This document shows positions 55,928-63,308 of a DNA stretch of 64,000 bases, one piece after another; the stretch's first letter is position 1, and every line of letters starts with the position of its first letter. The DNA lies in the NCBI RefSeq assembly GCF_947487305.1, contig NZ_CANKWH010000003.1, forward strand, positions 124,001 through 188,000. The letters are read 5' to 3'. Position numbers and translations under genes: made by a program. The DNA is from an uncultured Paracoccus sp. Its GTDB lineage: Bacteria; Pseudomonadota; Alphaproteobacteria; Rhodobacterales; Rhodobacteraceae. The notes under the pieces are model-generated. The model worked only from the letters and a program-made list of their open reading frames with translations. It was not told where the DNA came from and did not search any database.

Positions 55928-56766
55928 TGTCCCAGAAACCCTGCATCATCTGCGTCGCCATCACCGGCTCGCTGCCGACCAAGGCCAACAATCCGGCCGT
56001 GCCGATCTCGGTCGCCGAACAGGTCGAATCGACGCAAGAGGCCTTCGAGGCCGGGGCTTCGATTGTTCATGCCCATGTGCGCAACGACGATGCCACGCCC
56101 TCTTCGGACCCCGAGCGGTTCGCCCGACTGCAAGAGGGGCTGGAGCGTCATTGCCCCGGCATGATCATCCAGTTCTCGACCGGTGGCCGGTCGGGGGCGG
56201 GGCAGACCCGTGGCGCGATGCTGAGCCTGCGCCCCGACATGGCCAGCCTCTCGGTCGGGTCGAACAACTTCCCCAGCCGCGTCTACGAGAACCCGCCCGA
56301 TCTGGTCGACTGGCTGGCCGGCGAAATGCAGAAATACCAGGTGAAGCCCGAGATTGAGGCCTTCGATCTGGGCCATATCCATCAGGCCGTGGCCATGCGC
56401 CGCGATGGCCGCCTGACCGGGCAGCTTTACGTGCAATTCGTCATGGGCGTGAAGAACGCCATGCCGGTCGATCGCGATGTGTTCGACTATTACATCCGCA
56501 CGATGGAGCGGCTGGCGCCGGATTCCGAATGGTGCGCCGCCGGGATCGGCTCGCATCAGCTGACGCTGAACGAATGGTGCGTGTCCTCGGGCGGCCATAC
56601 CCGCACCGGGCTGGAGGACAACGTCCGGCTGGACAAGGACCGGCTGGCCCCATCCAACGCGGCGCTGGTCAAACGGGTGGTGGACCTGTGCGACCGCTAC
56701 GAACGCCCGGTCGCCACGGTGGAACAGTCCCGCCGCATTCTCGGACTGGTGCCCGCGCTGGTGTGA
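55927..56766 (+). CDS. Beta-keto acid cleavage enzyme (BKACE, DUF849)
   Basis: A 279-residue zinc enzyme of the family that joins a beta-keto acid with acetyl-CoA to give acetoacetate and a new acyl-CoA. Key parts: ITGSLPTKANNPAVPIS, the zinc pair His48 and His50 in IVHAHVRND, QFSTGGRSGAGQ, EIEAFDLGH and GGHTRTGLEDNVR. Families of this enzyme differ in the keto-acid side chain they accept. Divergence from catA makes 3-oxoadipate a plausible substrate, by inference only. Confidence 0.88.
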   Translation: MSQKPCIICVAITGSLPTKANNPAVPISVAEQVESTQEAFEAGASIVHAHVRNDDATPSSDPERFARLQEGLERHCPGMIIQFSTGGRSGAGQTRGAMLSLRPDMASLSVGSNNFPSRVYENPPDLVDWLAGEMQKYQVKPEIEAFDLGHIHQAVAMRRDGRLTGQLYVQFVMGVKNAMPVDRDVFDYYIRTMERLAPDSEWCAAGIGSHQLTLNEWCVSSGGHTRTGLEDNVRLDKDRLAPSNAALVKRVVDLCDRYERPVATVEQSRRILGLVPALV

Positions 56767-56782
56767 TCCGGCCGCCATTACC

Positions 56783-56815
56783 GGCGCGTCCCACCCTGGG
56801 GCGCGCCGCCCTTTT
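56783..56815 (+). terminator. Terminator after the BKACE gene
   Basis: A 10-base stem with one G-U pair (GGCGCGTCCC with GGGGCGCGCC) and a 5-base loop, followed by GCCCTTTTC. It lies 16 bases after the BKACE stop, so DUF892 and boxA likely form a separate transcript. Confidence 0.65.
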
Positions 56816-56833
56816 CATCACGGAGGAGTAACC

Positions 56834-57325
56834 ATGAAGACGTTCAGAGACCTGTTCCTGCATTTCCTGCAAGACATGTATTACGCCGAGCAGCAGATCC
56901 TGAAGATCCTGCCCGAAGTGGTCGAGGCGGTGCAGAACGACAAGCTGCGTGCCTCGCTGACCGAGCATATTGCCGAGACCCGCGACCAGATCGAGCGGCT
57001 GGAACGCACCTTCGCCGCTATTGGCGAGCCGGTGAAGGGCGTCACCTGCGAGGCGATCCTTGGGCTTCTGCAAGAGACCGAGGATGTGATCCGCGAGACC
57101 GGCGGCAAGGGTCCGGTGCAGGATGCCGGCATCATCGCCTGCGCGCAGGCGGTCGAGCATTACGAGATCGCCCGTTTCGTCACCCTGACCGCATGGGCCA
57201 ATGCCTGGGCCAATGACGAGGCGGCGGCGAACCTGCAGAAGGCGCTGAATGTCGAACGGGCGCGGAATGCCAAGCTGAACGAGCTGGCAACCGCCGAGGT
57301 GTTCGATCTGGCAGCCGCGATCTAG
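56834..57325 (+). CDS. DUF892/YciE-family ferritin-like protein
   Basis: A 163-residue four-helix protein. MKTFRDLFLHFLQDMYYAEQQ begins helix 1 with the family's Asp/Glu; HIAETRDQIERLERTF is helix 2, and CAQAVEHYEIARFVTL carries the Glu/His pair of helix 4. These acidic and His residues form a di-iron-like site in relatives. Function is unknown, though stress roles are suspected. GGAGGA lies before ATG. It precedes boxA by 26 bases, so they may be cotranscribed. Confidence 0.85.
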   Translation: MKTFRDLFLHFLQDMYYAEQQILKILPEVVEAVQNDKLRASLTEHIAETRDQIERLERTFAAIGEPVKGVTCEAILGLLQETEDVIRETGGKGPVQDAGIIACAQAVEHYEIARFVTLTAWANAWANDEAAANLQKALNVERARNAKLNELATAEVFDLAAAI

Positions 57326-57351
57326 GGACCCGCTGGACAGGGGAGGAGGCC

Positions 57352-58530
57352 ATGCGGCAGCATCTGATCGACCCGGAGATTTGTATCCGCTGCAATACCT
57401 GCGAGACCCGTTGCCCGACCGGCGCGATCTCGCATGCGGCGAATTACGTGGTCGATCCCGAGATCTGCAACTTCTGCATGCGCTGCGTCCGCCCCTGTCC
57501 GACCGGGGCCATCGACAACTGGTTCAACGTCACCCGGCCCTTCACGCTGACCGAACAGCATGAATGGACCATCCTGCCCCAGCCGGAACCCGAGCTGGAA
57601 CGTCCTGTGCCCGATGCCTTCGACGACGAGGCCACGCGCATCCTGACTATCGCCCATCAGGGCCTTGGCGGGGCGGCGCGCGCCCCGGCCTCGGCCTCGA
57701 ACCCCCGGATCAACGCCTTTACCCGCGCCGCGCCCGCGCGCGCGACGGTGGTCGGTAACAGCCGCATCACCGCCGAGGACTGCAATTCGGACGTGCATCA
57801 CATCATCCTCGATTTCGGGGCCGAGCCCTTTGCCTATCTGGAAGGGCAGAGCATCGGCATCGTGCCGCCGGGACTGGACGCCAATGGTCGCCCGCACGAG
57901 ATGCGGCTTTATTCCGCCGCCAGCGCGCGCGATGGAGAGCGGCCGAATACCAACAACATGGCGCTGACGGTAAAGCGCATTGCCGGCGACGGGGTGACGG
58001 GCGTGGCCTCGAACTGGCTTTGCGACCGGGTGCTTGGCGACAGCTTCGACGTGGTCGGGCCCTTTGGCGCGACCTTCCTGATGCCCGACGATCCGCAGGC
58101 CGATCTGCTGATGATCTGCACCGGCACCGGGGTGTCGCCCTTCCGCGGCTTCACCCATCGCCGCCGCCGCACCGCGCCGCATGGGCCGGGCGGGCTCTAC
58201 CTGTTCTTCGGCGCGCGCACGCCCGGGGAACTGCCCTATTTCGGGCCGCTGCAGCGCTATCTGCAAACCGAATTGCATCGCGAGCTGGTCTATAGCCGGG
58301 TGAACCTTGAGGAACATGAATATGTGCAGGACCGGCTGGAACGGCGGGCCGATCTGGTCGCCGGGTTGCTGACGAAACCCACGACCCATCTCTATGTCTG
58401 CGGTCTCAAAGGGCTAGAGGCGGGGGTCGAGCAGGCGATCGGGCGCATCAGCGCCGCGCACGGGCTGGACTGGCCCGCGATCCGCAGCGCCTTGCGGCAA
58501 GAGGGGCGGATGCATGTCGAGACCTATTGA
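57352..58530 (+). CDS. boxA: BoxA, reductase component of benzoyl-CoA 2,3-epoxidase
   Basis: A 392-residue electron-transfer protein. Two 4Fe-4S motifs open it (CIRCNTCETRCPTGAI and CNFCMRCVRPCPTGAI), then an FNR-type module: YLEGQSIGIVPPG and MRLYSAASARDG (FAD), and LMICTGTGVSPFRGF plus LYVCGLKG (NADPH). This domain order is specific to BoxA, which passes electrons to the di-iron epoxidase BoxB. Neither boxB nor boxC lies in the window, so they must be elsewhere, or this copy serves another oxygenase. Confidence 0.9.
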   Translation: MRQHLIDPEICIRCNTCETRCPTGAISHAANYVVDPEICNFCMRCVRPCPTGAIDNWFNVTRPFTLTEQHEWTILPQPEPELERPVPDAFDDEATRILTIAHQGLGGAARAPASASNPRINAFTRAAPARATVVGNSRITAEDCNSDVHHIILDFGAEPFAYLEGQSIGIVPPGLDANGRPHEMRLYSAASARDGERPNTNNMALTVKRIAGDGVTGVASNWLCDRVLGDSFDVVGPFGATFLMPDDPQADLLMICTGTGVSPFRGFTHRRRRTAPHGPGGLYLFFGARTPGELPYFGPLQRYLQTELHRELVYSRVNLEEHEYVQDRLERRADLVAGLLTKPTTHLYVCGLKGLEAGVEQAIGRISAAHGLDWPAIRSALRQEGRMHVETY

Positions 58531-58604
58531 TCGGCGTTTTGACGAGGCTGCCGGCGATGACTAGTCTGCGCACGATACCTGCCCCTCAGCCCGACGAGAC
58601 CGCC

Positions 58605-59159
58605 ATGCGCCTGATCCGACCGGAAGACTTCCTGACCCAGCAATGGAAAAATGGCGGCGGCGTCACCCATGAGATCGCGCGGCAGGATCGCGAGGGCCGG
58701 ATGCTGTGGCGGTTGTCGATTGCCGAGGTTGGATCGGATGGACCCTTCTCGGCCTTTCCCGGCCTCTCACGCATCCTGACGGTGATCGAGGGAGCGGGGA
58801 TGGCGCTGCGCGCGCCCGATGTCACGCTGATGGCGCTGCCGATGCAGCCGCTGGCATTTTCCGGCGATCTGCCGATCGACAGCCGGCTGATCGATGGTCC
58901 GCTGCGCGACTTCAACCTGATTCATGACGGCGCGCGGTTCGACGGATCGGTCCTGCCGCTGTCGGGCGACCGGACCCTCACCACTGGCGCGACCCATGCG
59001 GTGCTTGCCCTTGGTGACGGGATTTCGGTCGATGGCACGCCGCTGCCTCAAGGCGCCGTGGCGCTGTTCGCAGGCGCAGCCCAGGTCCAAGCTCCGGCTG
59101 CGACCCCGGGTCTGGTCGCCACGCTGGTCCCGCGTCAGGTGCCGAAGGCGATGCCGTGA
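58605..59159 (+). CDS. HutD/Ves-family protein
   Basis: A 184-residue protein of the HutD cupin-like family: MRLIRPEDFLTQQWKNGGGVTHEIA at the start, LWRLSIAEVGSDGPFSAFPGLSR, and FSGDLPIDSRLIDGPLRDFNL. The ATG at 58605 begins exactly at the conserved domain; an upstream start at 58527 adds an unconserved segment. Function is unproven; it is often linked to histidine use, but no hut genes are here. Its end overlaps the tail of the opposing LysR gene by 25 bases. Confidence 0.82.
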   Translation: MRLIRPEDFLTQQWKNGGGVTHEIARQDREGRMLWRLSIAEVGSDGPFSAFPGLSRILTVIEGAGMALRAPDVTLMALPMQPLAFSGDLPIDSRLIDGPLRDFNLIHDGARFDGSVLPLSGDRTLTTGATHAVLALGDGISVDGTPLPQGAVALFAGAAQVQAPAATPGLVATLVPRQVPKAMP

Positions 59160-60043
59160 TCGCGATACATTCGCTTGATCAGCCGCAGAAGCAGCGCCAG
59201 TTCCGGCGAAGGATCGTCCTTGCGGATGCTCATGATGACCGGCGAGATCGCCTCGACCTCGTCCAGCGCGGCATAGACCACGTTGTCCCGGCGCAGGCGC
59301 TCGACCGAGGCCGGCACCACCGCAAAGCCGGTCTCGGCCGCCACCAGCCCCAGTGCCGCCTGCAATTCCTTGACCTCGTGGACCACAGGCGGGCGCAGAT
59401 CGCGGTCGCGCAGCAGCGCCAGCACCTGATCGGCATAGCTGGGGCGCGGCGCGCTGGGGTAGATGATGATCGGCAGATGCGCCAGATCGGCCAGCTTGAA
59501 CGGCCCCGGCCGGTCGGCGATCGGATCGCTGGCCGGGATCGCCGCGCGCAGGGCCTCGTTGCGCATCAGCACCCGGTCGACCAGCGGGTCGCCATGCGGG
59601 ATGCGGCCAAAGCCCACATCGATGCGGCCTTCCTTCAGCGCCGCGATCTGTTCCAGCGAGGTCATCTCGTGCAGCGCGATCTCGCCCTCGGGACGGGCGG
59701 CGCGATAGCGGCGGATCGCCTCGGGCAGATGGCCGTAAAGCGTCGAGGAGACAAAGCCGATCCCCAGCCTTGTGCGGGCGGTGGCGGCAAGGCGGCGGGT
59801 CATCTCGGTCATTTGCTCGATATGATCCAGCGCCATCACCGCCTGATCGAAGAACAGCTTTCCGGCTTCGGTCAGCTGCAACGGGCGCGAGCCGCGCTGG
59901 ATCAGCTGCACCCCGATCTCTTCCTCCAGCTGGTGGATCTGCCGGCTCAGCGGCGGTTGGGCCATGTTCAGCCGCTCGGCCGCACGGGTGAAGTTCCGCT
60001 CGCGCGCGACGGTCACGAAGTAATGCAACTGGTGCAGCTTCAT
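59135..60043 (-). CDS. LysR-family regulator, BenM/CatM/CatR-like
   Basis: A 302-residue regulator. The DNA-binding helix-turn-helix is in residues 1-60 (LHYFVTVARERNFTRAAERL, MAQPPLSRQIHQLEEE), followed by an effector domain. The start at 60043 is preferred: AAAGG lies seven bases upstream, whereas the ATG at 60049 is too close to it. The long N-terminal extension up to 60340 is non-coding. A perfect ATAC-N7-GTAT site covers its start, suggesting autoregulation. Effectors in this subgroup are muconate and benzoate. Confidence 0.9.
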   Translation of the reverse strand: MKLHQLHYFVTVARERNFTRAAERLNMAQPPLSRQIHQLEEEIGVQLIQRGSRPLQLTEAGKLFFDQAVMALDHIEQMTEMTRRLAATARTRLGIGFVSSTLYGHLPEAIRRYRAARPEGEIALHEMTSLEQIAALKEGRIDVGFGRIPHGDPLVDRVLMRNEALRAAIPASDPIADRPGPFKLADLAHLPIIIYPSAPRPSYADQVLALLRDRDLRPPVVHEVKELQAALGLVAAETGFAVVPASVERLRRDNVVYAALDEVEAISPVIMSIRKDDPSPELALLLRLIKRMYRDHGIAFGT

Positions 60044-60047
60044 CGCC

Positions 60048-60062
60048 ATACCTTTTAGGTAT
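60048..60062. promoter_or_regulatory. ATAC-N7-GTAT operator (BenM/CatM type)
   Basis: A perfect match to the BenM/CatM consensus ATAC-N7-GTAT, extended to ATACC/GGTAT half-sites around TTTTA. It lies across the start of one LysR gene, upstream of the divergent cysteine-rich/LysR pair. A lone GGTATC half-site occurs at 60153. Confidence 0.75.
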
Positions 60063-60189
60063 TGAACCGATTCAGACGATATTGGGAATTCTCTCCCCTC
60101 ACAAGCTATTTGGGTTGTGGGAGCTAGAGCCGCCTGACCAACCGATCCGAAAGGTATCAACAGGGCCGGACGCAAGAGGAGGATCGACC

Positions 60190-60348
60190 ATGACCCAGCC
60201 AGCCACCACGACGGACCGCCACAGCGCGTGCACCAAGGATTGCGACAGCTGCAGCAAGGGCAAGACCTGCGAGACGCTGACGCCCGTGCTGACGCAGATC
60301 CAGCCGGTTCAGGAAGCCCGTCAGCCGGAGGGCGCGTCATGGAAATGA
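60190..60348 (+). CDS. Small cysteine-rich protein (52 aa)
   Basis: The start at 60190 has an excellent ribosome site (GAGGAGG, eight bases upstream). The product holds four Cys in a tight pattern (CTKDCDSCSKGKTCET, C-x3-C-x2-C-x5-C), the rest being polar. That spacing could bind zinc or an iron-sulfur cluster or form disulfides. It overlaps the next LysR gene by 10 bases, so the two are probably made together. No family was recognised. Confidence 0.7.
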   Translation: MTQPATTTDRHSACTKDCDSCSKGKTCETLTPVLTQIQPVQEARQPEGASWK

Positions 60349-61235
60349 ACCTGCGCCGTTTGGGCTATTTCATCGCCGTCGCCGAGGAACTGCATTTCGG
60401 TCGCGCCGCCGAGCGTCTGGGGATGGCGCAGCCGCCCTTGAGCCGCCAGATCCATCAATTCGAGGAAGAGATGGGCGCGCTGCTGTTCAACCGCTCGCGC
60501 AGCGCCATCACCCTGACCCAGGCCGGGCATCGCCTCTATGAGCGTGGCCGCGAGACCATGACCGGGATCGAGGACATGCAGCTGGAGATCCGCCGCATCG
60601 GACAGGGGGCTGCCGGCCGGTTGCGCATCGGTTTCGTCGGTTCGTCGTCCTACGGCCTGCTGCCGAACATCATCAAGGCCTTCCGCGCCGCCCATCCCGC
60701 CGTCGCGCTGAGCCTGATGCCGATGAACAATGCCGATCTGCACAAGGCGCTGATCCGGCGCGAGGTCGATGTGGCCTTTGCCCGTCCGACGCTGGAGGAC
60801 CCGGAATTCGTCACCCGCAAGCTGATCGACGAGGAGCTGGTCGTGGCCATGCCCGAAAGCTTTGACGTCAAGGGCGACGGGCCGGTGAACCTGCAGGACT
60901 ATGCCAAGGAGAATTTCATTCTCTACCCGGAATTCCCGCGCCCCTCTTACGCCGATTTCGTGCTGAAGCTGATCGAGGAGCAGGGGCTGGAGGCGAAAAG
61001 CCGGGTCTTCACCATGGACCTGCAGACCGCGCTGAGCCTCGTGGCCATCGGCGAGGGCATGTGCATCGTGCCGGAATCGGTGGCCTCGGCGCCGCGGAAC
61101 GGCATCCATTTCCACCGCCTCGACCCCGAGCTTGGCACCACCGCCCTGTCGATCAACCACCGTGTCGACGAACAGGGCGTGCATGTTCACAAGTTCACCA
61201 AGATCGCGCAGGACGTGGCGCGGAAGACGGCGTGA
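60339..61235 (+). CDS. LysR-family regulator, second BenM/CatM-like copy
   Basis: A 298-residue paralogue of the divergent LysR: RRLGYFIAVAEELHFGRAAERL and MAQPPLSRQIHQFEEE form the helix-turn-helix, with LRIGFVGSSSYGLLPNIIKAF starting the effector domain. The ATG at 60339 is used because the upstream frame belongs to another gene. Together with the opposing LysR it probably controls ben, cat or box genes. A terminator follows its stop. Confidence 0.9.
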   Translation: MEMNLRRLGYFIAVAEELHFGRAAERLGMAQPPLSRQIHQFEEEMGALLFNRSRSAITLTQAGHRLYERGRETMTGIEDMQLEIRRIGQGAAGRLRIGFVGSSSYGLLPNIIKAFRAAHPAVALSLMPMNNADLHKALIRREVDVAFARPTLEDPEFVTRKLIDEELVVAMPESFDVKGDGPVNLQDYAKENFILYPEFPRPSYADFVLKLIEEQGLEAKSRVFTMDLQTALSLVAIGEGMCIVPESVASAPRNGIHFHRLDPELGTTALSINHRVDEQGVHVHKFTKIAQDVARKTA

Positions 61236-61265
61236 TCGTTTCCCTTTCCGCCGCAAGGGTGGCAC

Positions 61266-61298
61266 AAGGCCTCTGACAGTTTTGCTCAGGGGCCTTTT
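61266..61298 (+). terminator. Terminator of the second LysR gene, touching the GH5 start
   Basis: A stem of AAGGCC-CTGA type pairing with TCAG-GGCCTT, with a loop of 9 bases, runs into TTTT. It ends 3 bases before the next ATG, so it also overlaps that gene's ribosome site. Confidence 0.75.
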
Positions 61299-61301
61299 CA
61301 C

Positions 61302-62498
61302 ATGTTCACCTTCCGCATCACCCCGCGTCTGCCGGCAGCCCTGATCGCGGCGGCGCTGGCGCAGCCGGTCGCAGCAGCCGACCTGATCGGCTTCTGGGAC
61401 AGCCCGCAATATGGGGCGAACGGCTTCAATGCCGAGCCGCAGGATGCTGAGTATTTCCGTGAGCTTGCCGAAACCGGTGCGACATGGGTGCGGCTGACCT
61501 TCAGCAAATGGAAAGGGCAGGGCCGTGATTTCCTGATCGGCGATGCGGATCGCTATGACGGACTGGTGCCCGAGGATCTGGCACAGCTGCGGCAGGTGCT
61601 GGATGCCGCCGATGCAGCCGGGATCAAGGTGGTGCTGGCGCCGCTCAGCCTGCCGGGCCGGCGCTGGTCGCAGCAGAACGGCGGTGTCTATGACGACCGG
61701 CTGTGGAGCGATGCCGCCTATCAGGATCAGGCCGCGCGATTCTGGGCCGATCTTGCCGGCGCGCTGAAGGACCATCCGGCGATCGCGGGCTATAACATCC
61801 TGAACGAACCGGCGCCCGAGAAGGCCGGCGGCGTGGCAGAGAACGCGCCTGCAGACACGCTACGCGACTGGCAGGCAGCCCAGGACGGCGGGCTGCGTGA
61901 TCTGCCGGCCTTCTATGACCGCGTTATCACCGCGATCCGGGCTGTCGATCCAGTTACCCCGGTCATGGTCGATGGCGGCTGGTTCGCCAATCCGCGCTCA
62001 CTGGCGGCCTGGCCGGCGGCGCTGGCCGATGATCGGGTGCTTTACGCCTTCCACATGTACGAACCCTATGCCGCCACCAGCGCGCCGAACATGAAACGGG
62101 ATGAGCCTTTGCGCTATCCCGGCGTCAGCACCGAATATGCGGGGGGCGAGATGGTGTGGGATCGCATCGCCGTCGCCGACCATATCGGCGCGGCCTTTGA
62201 CTGGGCCGAGGCGCAGTCGGTGCCACCCTCGCGCGTTGTGGCGGCGGAATTCGGCTGCATGCGGCTTTGGGCCGATTGCGGCACCTATCTGACCGATGTG
62301 ATCGATGCGGTCGAGGCGCGGGGCGGCCATTGGGCCTTCTATGCCTTCCGCGAGGATGAATGGGACGGCATGGATTACGAGTTGCCCGCCGATCTGAAGC
62401 CGGGCCGGTTCTACTGGCTGAGCGAGGAGGGCAGGGCCGACGAACTGCCACGGAACGGCGCGTTCATGGAGCTCTTGCGCGCGCGCCTGAAACCCTGA
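61302..62498 (+). CDS. Secreted GH5-family glycoside hydrolase
   Basis: A 398-residue exported enzyme. The signal peptide is TPRLPAALIAAALAQPVAAA. The (beta/alpha)8 GH5 features are GATWVRLTFSKWKG, the acid/base Glu in GYNILNEPAPEK (about residue 169) and the nucleophile Glu in VVAAEFGCMRLW (about 316). It likely cuts a beta-linked glucan or mannan outside the cytoplasm. The only ribosome site candidate (AGGGGCC) lies within the preceding terminator stem. No other polysaccharide gene is adjacent. Confidence 0.85.
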   Translation: MFTFRITPRLPAALIAAALAQPVAAADLIGFWDSPQYGANGFNAEPQDAEYFRELAETGATWVRLTFSKWKGQGRDFLIGDADRYDGLVPEDLAQLRQVLDAADAAGIKVVLAPLSLPGRRWSQQNGGVYDDRLWSDAAYQDQAARFWADLAGALKDHPAIAGYNILNEPAPEKAGGVAENAPADTLRDWQAAQDGGLRDLPAFYDRVITAIRAVDPVTPVMVDGGWFANPRSLAAWPAALADDRVLYAFHMYEPYAATSAPNMKRDEPLRYPGVSTEYAGGEMVWDRIAVADHIGAAFDWAEAQSVPPSRVVAAEFGCMRLWADCGTYLTDVIDAVEARGGHWAFYAFREDEWDGMDYELPADLKPGRFYWLSEEGRADELPRNGAFMELLRARLKP

Positions 62499-62528
62499 CG
62501 GTGCCTCGGGCGGTCGCGCAGCTTCAGT

Positions 62529-63308
62529 CTAGCCCAGATCCCCGCCGCCGACCGGCAGGGTCACGCCGGTGATATAGCTGGCATCGTCCGAGGCGAGGAA
62601 CAGGATGGCGCCGGCCTGTTCGTCCAGCGTGCCATAGCGTTTCATCAGGCTCGACTGCTTGGTCTGGTCGACGATGGTCTGATACCATTCCGCCGGCTGT
62701 TCGGTTGCGGCATTGGCATTGCGCGGCACCACGCGCGGCGGGGCCTCGGTGCCGCCGGGCGCGGTGGCGACGACGCGGATGCCGCGTTCGGCCACTTCCC
62801 AGGCAAGGCTGGCGGTGATGGCGTTCACCCCGCCCTTGGCCGCCGCATAGGGGACGCGGTTGAGGCTGCGGGTGGCGATGGAGGAGACGTTGACGATCAC
62901 ACCCTTGCCCGCCGGCAGCATGTAATCCAGCGCGGCGCGGCAGCAATAGATGGTCGGAAACAGCGAGCGGCGGATCTCGGCCTCGATCTCTTTCGGCTGG
63001 TAATGCTCGAAGGGTTTCGCCCAGATGGTGCCGCCGACATTGTTCACGAGGATGTCGATGCGCCCGAAAAGCTCCGCTGCCCGGGCCATGGCGGCGGCGC
63101 AGCCCTCCCATGTTTCCAGATCGGCGCTCACCGCATGGGCGATGCCGCCCACCGCTTTGATTCCCGCCGCCACCACGTCGCGCTGGTTCGAGCGGTCGAC
63201 GATCAGCACCTCGGCCCCCTCGGCGGCCGCGCGTTCGGCGACGTGCTGACCTATGCCCTGGGCGGCGCCGGTGATCACCATGGCCTTGCCTGCGAACCGC
63301 CCGCTCAT
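62529..63308 (-). CDS. benD: cis-1,6-dihydroxycyclohexa-2,4-diene-1-carboxylate dehydrogenase
   Basis: A 259-residue short-chain dehydrogenase that oxidises the benzoate diol to catechol with loss of CO2. It has the NAD motif VITGAAQGIGQHVAERAA, NNVGGTIWAKPFEHY, and the Ser/Tyr/Lys site in NVSSIATRSLNRVPYAAAKGG. The GGTIW and KPFEHY elements favour BenD over generic members. Its ATG overlaps the benC stop (ATGA), as in other ben operons. Confidence 0.9.
   Translation of the reverse strand: MSGRFAGKAMVITGAAQGIGQHVAERAAAEGAEVLIVDRSNQRDVVAAGIKAVGGIAHAVSADLETWEGCAAAMARAAELFGRIDILVNNVGGTIWAKPFEHYQPKEIEAEIRRSLFPTIYCCRAALDYMLPAGKGVIVNVSSIATRSLNRVPYAAAKGGVNAITASLAWEVAERGIRVVATAPGGTEAPPRVVPRNANAATEQPAEWYQTIVDQTKQSSLMKRYGTLDEQAGAILFLASDDASYITGVTLPVGGGDLG

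Noticed and set aside
60044..60340. N-terminal extension of the first LysR protein
   Set aside because: The added 99 residues are Cys/Trp/Arg-rich, cross the operator and the opposing small gene, and precede an intact LysR start.
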